64,000 nt of DNA from Polytrichum commune (Eukaryota > Streptophyta > Polytrichopsida > Polytrichales > Polytrichaceae), in contig OX485809.1 in NCBI GenBank assembly GCA_950295325.1, positions 26,488,144 through 26,552,143 of the forward strand, given 5' to 3'. The notes under the pieces were generated by a model. It saw only the letters and a list, made by a program, of their open reading frames with translations, had not been told where the DNA came from and did no database searches. Numbering within the stretch: the stretch's first letter is position 1; each line of letters opens with the position of its first letter. The translations under genes and the position numbers were made by a program. This document shows positions 12,371-26,400 of this stretch, piece by piece.

Positions 12371-12528
12371 CTCCCCCGCTGGGATCCCAAAGATGAAAAA
12401 ATCGCATATAGGCAAGAAATAATTAGGGTTTGAGTTCTCTAGTGCTGTTCTTTAGTTCTTCGTAACATTTAGAGCATGTCCTTCAGTTTTCATGCTCATG
12501 GGTTATTGTTAAGAACGCCGCATCTTTC

Positions 12529-12965
12529 TTGGGTTAAGGTAGAAATACCATAAACCGTGAATTACCCTCTACCTAGGAATAGTGAAGTGTCATTTCTGAA
12601 ACTAGTAATTGCGAGGCTGGCAGTTTGATATGCGTGTACAGTCAGTTTGGTCAAATTTAATCATGTTTGACTATCATCAATCACAGTTTAATGTACTCAT
12701 GATCAACCGGTTTAGGTGATGTTCTGTGTGGAAATGAGCATTACTGTGTTTGGTTTAAGGAGAATCTAGTGAACGAGTAGGGTGTTTGACAAACTTTCCA
12801 CTTTGAAAAATTGTAGAATTTACAAGGAATAAAAACATGAAACAAGTTGCATTCTTCATGAATCCTTCTCTTCTATGTTGGAAAATTATCTCATGAATTT
12901 AAGATAATATATTCAATGCAAATCACCTTATTTTCACGGTTTATGATATTTCTACCTTAGTTGGG
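12529..12965. mobile_element. 427-bp inverted-repeat element beside U2 copy 3
   Basis: The left end reads TTAAGGTAGAAATACCATAA and the reverse complement of the right end reads CTAAGGTAGAAATATCATAA. The pairing continues through ACCGTGAA for about 28 bp with two mismatches. The direct repeat TTGGG (12529-12533 and 12961-12965) abuts both ends and may be a 5-bp target duplication. The body is 12534-12960 with no ORF. Confidence 0.6.
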
Positions 12966-13253
12966 TAGTTTGCTCTCCACCCGACGCCTTGGACCGCCAT
13001 AAATTAAAGCCAACCCTGCTACCCCCAATCCATCTCATCTCTAGTTATAGCCACCATTTATATTGTGCAAAGTGTGTTGTGCATTGGTCTGCCACACAAC
13101 CTTGACCCTAATAACCCTAACAAGTGACGTGGCCACCTCTGAGGGCGACATTTCGGGAAAGGACTATAAGCCTCCTCGACCATAGGATGTTGCAGCTAGT
13201 TCACATTGCTTAATAATGTGTTGAGTTTTTCCATACATGTGATATATTTATCC
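12966..13253. other. Short intergenic spacer
   Basis: No feature is seen apart from its position between two inverted-repeat elements. Confidence 0.4.
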
Positions 13254-13480
13254 ATTACAATAATTATCCCAATTAGTGTGTGTTCCTATTCGGAATTAGG
13301 CATTGCTATAACTATTTCATGGGAATTTAATATTTTACCAAGCAAAGTTTTTTTTATGTTTTATAATGTCCAAATAACTTATTGAACTTTCATTAGTGAA
13401 AATTGAACTCCATGGTAAGACGTTATTGCACTGCGTAACTCCGAATAGTAACACCCACTGATTGGGATAATCGTTATAAT
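13254..13480. mobile_element. 227-bp inverted-repeat MITE, family copy 2
   Basis: The left arm is ATTACAATAATTATCCCAAT. The reverse complement of the right arm is ATTATAACGATTATCCCAAT. Inverted similarity runs about 80 bp inward through the CGGAATTAGGCATTGC / CGGAGTTACGCAGTGC segments. Arms, length and middle match the element at 5498-5723. The middle also matches 45845-45941 in reverse complement (TTTGGACATTATA, CTTTGCTTGGTAAA). Confidence 0.65.
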
Positions 13481-16400
13481 ATTGATGGGCGTCGTGATGA
13501 AGGGCAAGGTTACCCTTCACGTTTTGCATCCCATGACTGATTCTTATGGTTTCCTCCCAAATAATGAATACTCATGAGTGCATGTAAGGCGAAAGGTATT
13601 ATCCCAAATTTGTTTGTCCATTTTAAAATCAACACAATAAGCATGTATCTTATTATGAAACTTGTGTAATGTTCACATATGAACTCGCTACTATGATCAA
13701 GGTGAAGCATCCCTCATTCATGCCAACACCAAAGATTGGCATCGTGTTTCTCTCTTTATCTCATTATGTATCGGTGAAGTCTAGTTCTACGTTAAGTGAT
13801 TGAATTTACATAGTACCTTTCCATCGTTATATGTGTTTTGCCATATAATTAGGTAAAAGTCCATATATTGATGAATGTGATTAGGGTATTCCCCCTAAAA
13901 ACAAATCCTCGTGAGTATAAGGTGAAGGGTATTCTCACCAAATTTGTTGCCCCATCCCTCCCCCAACACCATCACCACACAACACACAATAAAATGATGA
14001 AAATTACCTTTCAAAATTAAAAGAGCTACCCACATGTAGCGTATACATTTACATGCTATTGTTGTTTGACTCATTGTTCAAAGTTTGCTCTCACCTTTAA
14101 ATCAACCCTTCATTTACTTCTAGAATGTAATATACATCATTGAGTTTCATATAAATTGTCGCAAATTATAGCATGTTATTAACATGAATCAAAAAAATTA
14201 TGTGTATAATTCATAATGTTTACACAACATAATTCAACACCATAACTTTGTTCCAAGGGTACAAATTTCAAAGCATGATATTGCTGAACAGTTTTACGGG
14301 ATCCAATTAATGGCTTGAGTTAGTATGAATTTGAGTGACATTGAAAAGGCAATGAATCAATCTATGCCATCTTGCTCTAGGAAAATCTAATCCATGCACA
14401 TTAACTTATTGCCTTCCAATTGTTATTTTTAGTACAAGATAACTCTACTACCAGAGCCCACCTCCCAAAGGAGGCATAACACCTGAGGTTGCATCACGGT
14501 CAACCGTGATCGACATAAGGCTAACAAGCTGACATTCATGCCGGTACATGAATACATGCATTACTTTTTTTTTTTTTTCCTTTCCTTTTTTTTTTCTACA
14601 TTCCAAGGTATTTAGGATACAAATCATAATACTTTCCTTGAACTTGGGGTCAAATAAGGTTTAAGTGGTCTTAGAACAGACACTTTTAGCTCTCCGTCTA
14701 GTTTGGGGAGGATATGAAACATTCAATTAGTGCGGGGTGGTTAGAAGTTCCAAATCATGTATGTAACTATTTTTCTCATAATTTTCATAGCCCGTATGAA
14801 TATCTTAATCATTGTCAAAGCAAATTTTGTTTCCTAATTAAATGATCATATAGGTTCCCCTAAATATGTTGACTAATTGAGCCTAGAATGGTTAACATTT
14901 GTTTAGCACATAGTCCAATCTCTTGAAAAATACATGTATTTTTGGTGTCCATTGTTGGATTCACACTTAAACACATGATACTGTAATACATGTTTCCATT
15001 TTAGGTCCGTTTACCTGATAACCTCGAGTGCTTGCAAGGATATAGCTACCCCATGCAAACTAGTAAGCCAATCAAAAGTTAGAATACAAATATAGTTATT
15101 TGCAAAGTCTCTCAAAGAGAGACGAAAACGTGTGTTTGATCCTTCTTTGAGATAACTTTCTATTAAAAGCTTGTTGGCTCATAGTGTATTAGAGTTTGTT
15201 TTGGAAGTTGGGTGAAAATGTTGGGACCTCCTCTTTCCACCTCCCAAACTTTCAGAAAATTTTGGGATCGAAAATAGAGTATACGCTTGGGACTGATTGC
15301 CCCTAAATCGTGGACCATATGTGCAAGGCTAGCTTGGGCCCACCCATCCTAGTAGGACAAGCTAAAAAGACAACTTTAATAAGCCAACACCACTTGTGTG
15401 TATGGAAATTTAAGCTTGAATAAAACTTGAGTGATTTTGTGTAATTTCTCACAATCTCAAGGTTTGGGATTATACCAATTGTTTCATCTGCTTTACTTTA
15501 TAAATAACTCTAATGAATTGTTTTGTGGCTACATAATTCTTTTATTCTTTTCTTTCTTAGAGTTGATTTGACTCCAAAAATGACATCTAAACCCCATGTT
15601 AGTTAAGTGGAACCCAACTAGATATTGATTGTGAACTTCAAAAGGGCCAAGTTTTTGAACGATGGGTGAATTTACATGGTCAAAAATTCAAATTGAAGGG
15701 CAAGTTCATATTAAGATCAAGATTGAAATTGAAAATCAAGACCAAAAGAAAATTGAAAATTGAGTATGCTCGAAAAGTCAAGTGTTTATTATATTATGAG
15801 GGCTCACTAAACAAACAATGAGTGTTGAGTGATGTTATGTGTTGTGGTCACTTCTACCTATTTCGATGTTGGATCAACAAGTTGAATAATCATGTTTACA
15901 AACGAAAAGCCTTGAAACTTCAACTACTACTTCATTCAAACATTGTGAATTAAAATCATTGTTTGTGGAGAGGCTTTGCTTGTATGCCTACAAATGGCAT
16001 GTGCACATGTGATATGCAAAAAACCAAGATGTGGCCAACTGAACCCCTAAATGCCCAAGGATTTTGAACAATTTCAAAATCTACTATAGAAAAAGTATGT
16101 TCTTCTTTCATGAAAGAGAACACTTCTTGAGACAAAGTTGTTCGTAATTGATCAATGCACAAATGCGTACAATTGGTGTTTAAACGAAACTTACAATAGT
16201 GACATTGGTATTCAAAAATAGTTATCATTTGAAGATATCTCGTAAATATTGTTTAGACCATTTTAGTATAGTTTTTTAATCATAAATTTGATGTTCATAT
16301 GAATAGCATGTCATGAAAAAAATATCATGTGTGTATTGAAAACCATCATTGGTGTAAATATCCTTTAGTCTTGGCTAAACTCCCACTACACTACAAAAGT

Positions 16401-19400
16401 GTGGTGCGGCTAACTTTGACAAGGCGTCAAAAATAAGCGATTGACTTTATTGTGGTCATGGTGGTGGTGGTGGATTGAATTAAGCCTTAACACTTCACCC
16501 TACCCTACATTAAAAAAAAATCATCCATATCAAAGCTACCCTTAAACCCTGACATACTCACAAAGATGAAGGAGAGACCAAAACTAGTCAAGTAGACACT
16601 TAAAGATTAAATATGCTTAATATCCAATTACCATCACAAACAACCACATAATGCACACTTGCCTTAATGTCACCAATGGCTATGAGAGTGGGTGGCAATA
16701 TTCGTCGGATTCCATGCTTGCAATCATTTCTTAGTAGCAATCCAAAAAGCTCATTGGTTATAAGCACTTGGGAGTCACCAATGATTGGCAAATGAACAAC
16801 TCATATCCCCACCTTCTATGTGCTTTCTTTGTATATGCACACACACTCTTGTGGACCACACAACTTCTACATTATAAATGGGTGCATTCATATCATTGAA
16901 TCCATTATAGGACTACGTGTGGCTCTAAGGGCCGGTTCACATGGGTCCCAAGCAACATTCTTTGTGGACTTTTTTGATGTGGTGAAGGATCGGCTCATAT
17001 TCATTAAGAATTGGTGTTTTAAGGGCTACACTTGGGTCCTTGGATTGATTATATTTTGCAAATGTAGTTTTGTTTTCCATGCTAAGTGGCTACAATATCA
17101 AGAATTCGGAAGGGTTGACATGACGAATTGCACAACAAGAAAAAACAAGTACATGTGGCAATAATACACATTTATTTGCCCAAAAATTGGCTATTGCATC
17201 GGGGAAAACAAACATAGCAGATTCGTGACAATGTATATTCAATCACCCAAAATTTGGCTACTATGTGAATTTTAAAAGTTGTGCCATGTTGATAATATTA
17301 CAAAATTGTCTAGAACTAGAGACTCCCCCTAGGCATAGCCTTGGCCATTCTAGACCCAATTTTGCACCTCCTTAAACACCTACACTAGCATACATTGCAA
17401 CACTCATATCTCAAACTAATTGTAGATTACCAACAACCTCTAATTCAAGGAGTCCACAACAAACTCTAGTGTCAAGGTTGAACTAAGATAATTAAGAAAA
17501 CCATATAATCACAAACTAAGATGTCTCTTTGATGGTTAAACTCTATCAAATGACGAACAATTTCCAACAATGGAAAGGATCCAACAACTGTGATACGGAT
17601 CAAGGTATCAACTAGAAGTTTGAAATTTCCAAGGGCCACTTCCACGAAGCACTAGTGGATGTACTGTCAATATAAAATTTGTACATTTTGTGCACCAAGG
17701 TGCAATACTCCAACATAACATGCTTGAGGGGCGGGTATAATTATAGACAACCAACGAGTTTTCACATTTCATAGGATCTTAAGACATCAAGATATGACAT
17801 TAACTAATATAAACCATAGTTTAAAGATTTATTGAGGCCAGAAGTTGGGACATTGTCTCCTTGTTGGGACTTGCTAACATGATGGGACCTAGAACCCCAT
17901 GTAAACTATCCCTTAGTGTCAATGTCCCTTTTTTTAAGGATATTAATTAAAATATATGTTGGTGATCGACAATGTAATATCAGCAACAAATTTCAAACGA
18001 TGAAATAATCACATTTACATGTTGTGGTTTTATTTTCTAGTGGATGTATGATTTTAGAAGGTTTAATTATAGTGAATGTATATTTTATCCATAATTTGGA
18101 TAGAATATGCTCCTATATTATGTGGTGAGAGCCATCATGTTGACTACTTTACAACTATAATAAAAAATGAAAACATCATTGACTAAAAGAATTAATGTAG
18201 TACCTTTAACACTTCGGCTAGTTATGCTTTGACAAGTATTGTTTTCTATTTTCATACTCAACAATCCTTGGTTGTTCAAGTTGGTGTAGCTTATTACAAG
18301 TTTAGGGTGGATGCGAGGGATCCTAGATTTTGTATTTGAAGTTGTAGGACATTGGAACATGTTAGAGCTAATCGCAAAGTATGGGGATCAAATGGGGTCA
18401 AATTGCCTTAATGGTCCCTTGTTCTAGTGTAACCAAAAAGTCTAAAAGGGCTTCTTTGAGTTTTAGATGCCATGTTTTATTTTTATATAACTAAGAATCT
18501 TCCCATTTTCTTTGCCATCTAAGTGCACAAGCATCTCTTTGCTCCTCTTGCCACTTATGACACTCCTCATATAGAATCAAGTTTAGGAAAGAACCCAAAA
18601 TTTTCTGAAAGGTTTTTTGCCCCCAAAATGAGACAAACCAACTTCACTCCCTAGTTTTATTTCTAGGTAACTAACACAAGTATCAGAAGCGGAAAATATG
18701 GGAGATTTCATAATAAATCTTGAGTTGGTTCCCACTTTTGGTGACTTTACAGTTATTTTGATTCAATTTGAAATTCAATCCCCACATTTGGACTTCATAT
18801 GCCCATTTCAAAGTGGGTCAAGGTTCATCAAGCTAATGATGTGCCATTTTCATATTCAACTTAGAACATATTTACCTCATATTTAAAGCAATTGTGGTTT
18901 GAGGGTTCAATGTAAATTGATAAAGTATATGATACTTACTACAAACAAACTACATGGACATGTGAGCTTTATTTAACACTCGAGTTTTCATCAACCATCT
19001 ACAAATATCAAATGTTTAGGGAACATTGTTCCCCTTAACCCCTAAAAGCCAAGGCAAACATGTTTGTCCAAGGAGCCACCATTGCATGACAATACCAACA
19101 TACATGTTTATATTAAAATTTAATGTTTTGAACATGTGGATGGCTGGATTTTGTTGTTAACATTCATAACTTCAAAAAAAAATCTCCATATGGTAAAATC
19201 TACCATAAAAGGTGCCAAATCTCTTTAATAAGCTTTTAAATTATACCATTATGTTACAAAATAAAATGGGACGTTTTTTCTTTGGCTTTTAGGGGTAATT
19301 CAAAGCAAAATTTTATGAGACATGCGCTTATTTGTCCTACAAACGTAAAGAAAACCCCGTGCTAGTTATACATCACTTTAAAATTTGGAACCTTGCTAAA

Positions 19401-20332
19401 GTGATGTTTTTATTGCACCCCATGTGGAGATCGTAAAACATGGACCACCTTCAACAAAAGTTGGTAACACTTGTCCCAAAACCCTACTCAATTGACCCGA
19501 TTTAAGTTTACATTTGAGCTTGTGGTTGTGATCAACGTGACGCATCTCTCATTCATGCTAGCCTTAGGTCTGGTGCCTATGTCCCTCCCTCCCGCTTCAT
19601 CTTCATAGCAAAGTCAAAAGCCATCATTGGTTAGGGTTGGTGTTGTAGTAATGGAGTAGTGTGGTGTGTTAGCACTAGCAATGTGATAATTCCAACAACC
19701 TCCCTCGCACCATCTCGCGATTTTTGAAAAGGTTTCGATCTTTGAGTATGTTGAAGACCTGCCAACTTTGGAATTTTTTTTGATTGGTTTTGCGATCTTG
19801 CTTTTGTTGTTGCTCGTTGCACGATAATCTACTTTGTTGAATATAGTTGTCAAACTATGGTAGGGTTTCTAGAGAGGAGAAATAAGGCGCCTCTTAAGGT
19901 TGGTGCAATTGAGATGATGTTTGATTTGCAAGACTTTAAGTGCGTAAGTTTGTTTAGCCACGCTTGAACTCTCCAAGGATTGCTTTGTGTTGTTCCGTCT
20001 TTGTTGTGTGAGTAAGCTTGGTATTAGGAGATTGGACCAACAATGGAAGTTGTGGAATTCACTAAGATGAGTTGCCTTGAGTACTTGCAGCTAATGCGTG
20101 AAAGGGGTTGTTGTCCTATTCCAGTATTTTTGGATATCGGGACAACTTTGCTTTCTTTGTGTTCTTGGTAAAAAAAGACCTACAACAACTACTCGAGAGA
20201 AACATGGAAGAAAAATGATAGGGTAGAGACAAGTGGTGGTTCCACTGACGTCAACAAGTAGTCAAATGTTGACATCTCTAGTGACATTGAATTTGAGTAA
20301 TGTAGTCTTTGGGATTTAGCTTGGCTTGAGCT
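13481..20332. other. Long gene-free intergenic stretch
   Basis: About 6.9 kb of AT-rich DNA with no gene I can support. The longest frames (16820-17164 plus, 18118-18360 minus, 19614-19853 minus) have no recognisable domain and no splice context. A T-rich tract lies at 14564-14597, preceded by an 8-bp inverted repeat around ATCACGGT/ACCGTGAT near 14497-14514. The rest probably contains transposon debris too decayed to read. Confidence 0.5.
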
Positions 20333-21560
20333 TCATGGTAGAGACACGAGATTCAAAACTCCGTAGCATGTCACAACCTTGGTGTTGGGGGAATTTTTTT
20401 GCAGCTTGATTTGCCTAAGAGACTTGGTAAACACATTTGCAACTTGATGGGCCATAGAAATTTGAAGTATTGCAATATCTTTGTCTTCAATTCTTTCACG
20501 GATGTAGTTTGATTGTATTTGCATTGGTGCAAATGATTTACGTGGGTCACTAAATGATTGGTGCGGTTCAATTAATGATTGGTGTAAGTTGTTTAGTAAG
20601 TTGCAAGTCCGAACAATCTCCTTAGCTACCTTTAAGAGCAATCAACATCCCATTTTGCAGGTTGATAGGTCGACAATTCTTTGAAGCTTACATCTCCATG
20701 ATCTTGGTGTTCCTTTGATTTTGCCAATATTTATGAGATCAACCATATGTTGTTTGGATCTTTGGCCCAATTTGAGTTTGCAAATCCCTACAACTCCAAA
20801 TCTTCTATTATGGGGAAGAAAACCCCTAGTTAGCAACATCAAGGTATGGCTATTGTGGAGTGGTTGTGAATTTTCTTAGGGTACTTACCACGTATGCTAA
20901 ATCTAGTTGAGTGTGGATAAAAAAAAATATGAGGCTTTTGATCAAGGTTTGATAGTGGGTTTTGTCCAATGCTGGGGCTCCATATGTGTTCGAAGTTTTA
21001 TCCCTTTCTCCATGGGTGTTTCAGAGGAATTACAATCCTGCATTTTAAACCTAATGAGAAGACCAATTGCATATTTTGATTGTGTTAATAGGATGCCTTT
21101 GCTCTCGTGGAGTACTTATAGGCCGATGTAGAGAGACAACTTCCCTAGATGAGACATTTTGTACTTCTACTCCAATGATTTTTCAATCTCATTCAACATA
21201 TGAATGTTGTCACCTACAATCATAATGTTGTCTACATGTAATATCAAAAGAGCATGCAAGCCTTTTGGTGTCAAATAAAAGTAGAGATCATGGTTTGTGC
21301 TCGATTGAATTAGTCCTATGCTTTGTAAGAATCTATCTATGTCATCGTACCATGCTCTACTAGATTGTTTAATCCATAGATGGCCTTGTGTGATTTACAA
21401 ACTAGAGTTTCCTTCCCTTGACCTCAAAGCTTTCGAGTTGAATCACATAAATTTCCTCTTGAAATGTCCTACTTAAGTATGTTGACTTAATATGATAAGA
21501 TGTCAAACTGGCCAATTGCATTATGTTGTGTAATCTATAGTTTTTTTCCATAATCTTTTT
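20333..21560 (-). pseudogene. Decayed Ty1/copia pol (reverse transcriptase to RNase H)
   Basis: On the minus strand, successive frames give the copia RT order. A TFQEEIYVIQLESFEV-like segment (about 21430-21480) is followed by KAIYGLNNL, ARAWYDDIDRFLQSIGLIQS, DLYFYLTPKGLHALL, then HVDNIMIVGDN, a decayed form of the YVDD catalytic box (about 21210). At the 3' end the RNase H tail reads YIRERIEDKDIAI...QVANVFTKSL (about 20410-20520). Several stops and frameshifts separate these blocks and no LTR is evident. It is an old, inactive copy. Confidence 0.8.
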
Positions 21561-23250
21561 TCATATGTAAGCCTTGTGCGAGAGAGCACATGTGCAATAA
21601 TATATATTGATGTGGTTTAGAAGTTGCTGAAGTAGCAAGGGAATGCTACAACCTCGAATAAGTACCTTGCTCATAAGCTTTGGCATTTGCACTACACTTG
21701 TTGTTGTGAATTAATGCATCTTTATTGGGGAATTTCTTATTTGAGTAGGATATTTCCAAAGAAATAGCTTAGTGGCCACATTAGCAGCACTTGGGATGAT
21801 ATTAGGCACATCTTATTCTCTTTGGCTATATAGTCCTGTGATTTTTGAGAATTTCAAACCCAATTTCCTCCAAAAATTATTTGATCGCATACAATTCCAT
21901 GTTTTGCTGTGATTCTATGTGGAAACAATAGGTGTAGATTTGTGGTATGGAATGAAACTTTAATAACTTCTTATTACATGCCTCGGTGAGGGTTTTGGTA
22001 TTTATAGGTAAATCCACTTGTCGCTACTTCCTAGTCTTTGCTAAAGTGGGTTCTTATTTGCAATTGACTTTCCATAACTAGCAATGCGGTGCTCTTGATC
22101 TTTTGAGCAAAGTGAAAAGTCATTGTTGGTCGTAAGGTCAATGTTGAAGATGTAAGATCAATGTTGTAATAGCGGAGCGGTGTGGTAGTTTCAACAACAT
22201 ACCTTCATTCTTCTTTGAGAACTTCACTCGAGGTCAAAGGACATAACTTAACTCAAGGTTGATGGGTGACCTTTTTGTCCCATCCCAAAAGGTAGGTACA
22301 CAAAGTGTGGACCAAGATTCACTAGGTAATCACATCAAAATATTCACTTCCACTTCCACTTCACTTCTACTAAGAATTCACGTCAACTTTATAAGAATAT
22401 GATACACAAAGGATGACATACCCCTCTTAGTCCTTCCCTTGATTGGCCACCGCAAATTAGATCGGGAAGATATATGATCCTCCCCAAACAAAACTTCACT
22501 ATATTGTACCATTAGAATGAGCCACAATAATTCTCCGAAACCCAAATTAATTTTCAACTCACATCAAATCTCTAGTTTAATATTAATGTAGGTCACATCA
22601 ATTGTCTTTTTAGTATTTTATTTATGCAATTATTCTATTTTATGCTATCCAAGTCTCCAAGATGACCTAGGAGAAGTTAGCCCCATATTATTTCCATCAT
22701 GACTAAACAATTAGATTGGCCCACATTCATTATTTCCACATGAACATCTAGCACACTAATAGAACAATTCAATGTAATGACTCAAAATTGAACATCGGGA
22801 ACATATATAAATTAGCTATTTGGTAAACTGAAGTAGATGTACCTAAATCCAACACACCAATGAGTTGGACACCTATACTTGAATAGTATGTGATTAATTA
22901 TAGATATATGAATGAACACCAAAATGTCACATGTTTAAAAAAAATTGGACTATATGTTCAAAATATTCTAACCTTTCTAGACTCAAATAATCAAAATAAT
23001 CAATGAAACATATGTGACCACATTATGAGCACGAGAATATTCACTTTGATGATGAATAAGATATTCTTCATATTAGCCCCAAAAATTATGAGGCAAATGG
23101 CTAGTAATGGGCACGATTTGAATTTGCTAACTATCTCGTACTATTTGCATGTTTCCTAAGAAAGTGGGTGGAAAGAAAAACTACCAAATAACACACATTA
23201 CCATTTAGTTATGTAAATCCACCCTTCATGAATGCACCATACATATGAGA
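21561..23250. other. Gene-free intergenic DNA
   Basis: AT-rich with no supported gene. Its start may include further unreadable copia remnant, because the pseudogene above has no clear upstream edge. Confidence 0.4.
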
Positions 23251-23254
23251 AAGC

Positions 23255-23345
23255 ATGACATACCATAACATATAGTACCATACCTTAACATACCGTACCT
23301 TAACATACCATACCTTAACATACCATACCATGCCATCATCCATGG
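23255..23345. repeat. Short tandem repeat (CATACCTTAA-type)
   Basis: Repeated ACCATACCTTAACAT-like units with one- to three-base differences lie 140-230 bp upstream of the FAM114-like start codon. Minus-strand frames here translate to a repeating GMLRY-type peptide and are artefacts. Confidence 0.7.
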
Positions 23346-23489
23346 TATGGCGTGCCATTCTTCCCTGAGCTTGGCGCCTTGTCTTGGCCTCCTCTCTACC
23401 GAGTCGGCATTGCACTGCAATTTCAAGCTCTCTCGCTCTCTCTCTCGTTACTCACGCACACCAGCTGCAACCCTAACTTATTTGGCACG

Positions 23490-26400
23490 ATGATGGAGAT
23501 GGCGGAGATCGAGGAGGCTGAACCTGCGCCGCCCGCAGCAGTCCACATGGAGCCTGCCGTCACGGCCGCGGGGACTACAGCATCGTCGGCAGGGAGCCAG
23601 GAGGAGAGCGCGGGCGGATGGGGGTGGGGCGGCTGGCGGACTTCAGCGTTCTCCGTGCTCAACGAAATCCAGAAAGCGGCTTCAGAAGCCGCAGAGGAGA
23701 TTCAGAAGAATGTGAGGATCTGTCATCGCGCAATTCTTGATGATTACTTGTTTCTTTGGTGAGGTTGACGTCTTTTGCTTCTTTTATGGTTTTGGCTTTG
23801 GCTGTGGCCGGGGTCGGGATGAGGTGATGGAGTCTGTGTTGGTGTGTGTTGTGGTTAAAACGCAAATTTGGATGTGAGGATCTGCCATCGCGCAATTGTT
23901 GATGATTAGTTGTTTGTTTTGGCGAAGTTGATCTGCTTTGCTGCTTTTTTTTTTTTTTTTTAGGTTTTCTTTGGCTGTGGCCAGGGTCGGGCGAGATGCT
24001 GGACTTTGTATAGGCAAGTGTTGTGGTTGTCACGCAAATTTTTGAGGGTTTGATCGGTTTGAGGATCTCATTGGTCGTTCGTGCGATCCTGGCACGATCG
24101 GGTTTACTCGGTGGTTAACGAAACTATGACGTGTCGCCACATTCTGGATTTCAGAGGTTTTCTGTATCACTGAATTCTTGTAGACTTTCGTATTTGCTCT
24201 GCCATGTCGCATTTGTTGCGTCAACCACAAGCAAGCCCTCTCTGGCATCAGAAATTGGGAGTGCACTGTTCATGTGGTGCAGGTTAGGTGGCGTGTAATG
24301 GATTTTGGCCCAGAAATTGTGTACCTACCCTGCCAGACATATCGGGATAGAATTTGGCAATTTGAATCCTTATTATCTTCTCCTCCTCTGGAAGAGCGCC
24401 AATGTCCACGGAGCAATCACTTTGGATATTGATAGATCAAGCATGTCTACTAATGCAACTGGTTGTGTTGGACAAGAACGTTTTGTTAATTGGAGCACTT
24501 CATGCAACTTTTTGTCATGAATTTCTCAATGACATCGGACAAGAGGTCTGAGAATTGACACCTTATCGAGGCTTGTTATCTCTCAGCAATATCTGATCTC
24601 CATAGCCCAATTGGACGAGTGCAATTTCATAATATGTTTGCCAAGGTTTTTTTTTTCTGGAAACGTATGTCGATGGTGTGCCTTTTTTCTGGAATATGTG
24701 CCTTTCGGATTATTGGTTAATCTGTAGTCATTGTGGCACTGCATGTACACATTTCAACAAAGTTGATTTGTAGGAGCTGCAGTTGATGAGCACATTAGTT
24801 CTCCGGATATCTAGTTTTTCATTGAAACAATGTCATTCTGTGTTTGTGGATGGTGCACTTACCTCAATGTAACTTTATGCAGTACATGAAACTGCATACC
24901 TTAATCCGCATAACTTGTTATCAATTTCTTTTTATGGTCTGGAACTCTCCAGGTACATTTATACTCCATTCCAGACATTCAATGCTGTGTTTATTCTGTG
25001 TTCAGGCAGCAGCAGCTGCCAAAGGCATTGCAGAACTTCAGCAAACTGTGGTGGATGCTGTGCCTGGTGGAGATTTTGGTGAAGCAGATGCTCTTGCTGA
25101 AGAGAGGAAAGAAGTGGACACAGCTCTGTCAGGAGAAAGTGCTGAAGAAGATTTGCGGCGCAAGGCTGCCCTTCAGAAATTGGAGGGCGCCAGCCAAGAC
25201 TCTTTTTTAGGACAGGTTCACGTTGAGCTCAATTTCGTCACATCTATTTGCTTGTTGTCATTTCTACTAATCTAGTAGACTATGTGAGTCTCCATTAACT
25301 TTTCTTATGTTGACTTCCGCCTACATGTAGGTGCAACAGTAAGGTCATCTATCTTTTATTGTGGATGAAATCTAACCACATCCACTTCTTCTACTAACAG
25401 GGTCTGAAGGTGTTGGATGACTCAGTGGAGAATTTGACCACTGGTGCCTGGCAAGCCCTCGGGAATGCATGGAAAGGAAGTGTCAATCTGGTGCACAAGT
25501 ATGAATTTTCTTATTGTGAAAGTATTTCCTAGAGATCTGGGGTGGGTGGTCTTCAGATGGTTTCATTGAAGGTGTTGAATAGGTCTCTGCATGACTGATT
25601 TCTCTACAAAATGGTTGTGATTGCACATATTCAAGGAAAAACAAACGAAGTATAATATGAAGCTTGGTTTTCCAAGTCAATCAGTCATCATATAGTTGTA
25701 AGTGACAGAACTTGCATTATGGTGCAGGCTTGAAAACACAACTCTACATTCAGGTGGAGGTCTTGGGCCAGGAGGTCTTCTGCAGGTGAGTATTGACTTG
25801 GTTTCTACCAGGCCTGTCTTGTTAATTTCTATGTCTATTCATAGCTGAACATGTTGACATTCTATACATGTATCAACCTCATTCTCCTTTTAAGTGGCAA
25901 TTTATTATTGCTCTTTGAAATGAAACTGAAAGCAATTAGTGCAAGACAGTGGGCTGTTTGCTGCATAATGAGCGTCAATGGGACATGGGTGGATGGTTCT
26001 GTCATTGAGTCTTGAGTATTATACTTATCAAGGCCACAGGTGTTGGGGGATCAACGATTTTTTTTTACAGTAGCTCTAAAAGTTACTTTGTTAAGGCCAC
26101 AGTTGTGTTAAGCACTGGTGAAATGCACTATCACTGACTTTGAAAGTGATGTCAAATCCAGAGTGGCAGGGAGCTTACTGTGAAGGGCATCCGAGCTCTA
26201 GAGTATGTTGGCAGGGAAACTTTGGACATTCTGGCAGCTGAAACTGGTTTTGAACTTGAAAATGATGAGAAGCTTATTGAGGAGGAAGGTAATGGAGGAG
26301 GGGAAAGTTTCACAGAAGATGCCACTTTTGACCGGTGTTTCTACATTTATGGGGGACCAGAACATTTGGAGGTCAGATCTCCTATCATTTCAGAAACACT

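Noticed and set aside
14440-14597. Possible T-tailed SINE ending in a long T-rich tract
   Set aside because: I could not find convincing A-box and B-box Pol III motifs or flanking target duplications.
16820-17164. 114-codon plus-strand ORF
   Set aside because: No domain, no splice or promoter context and ordinary AT-rich composition.
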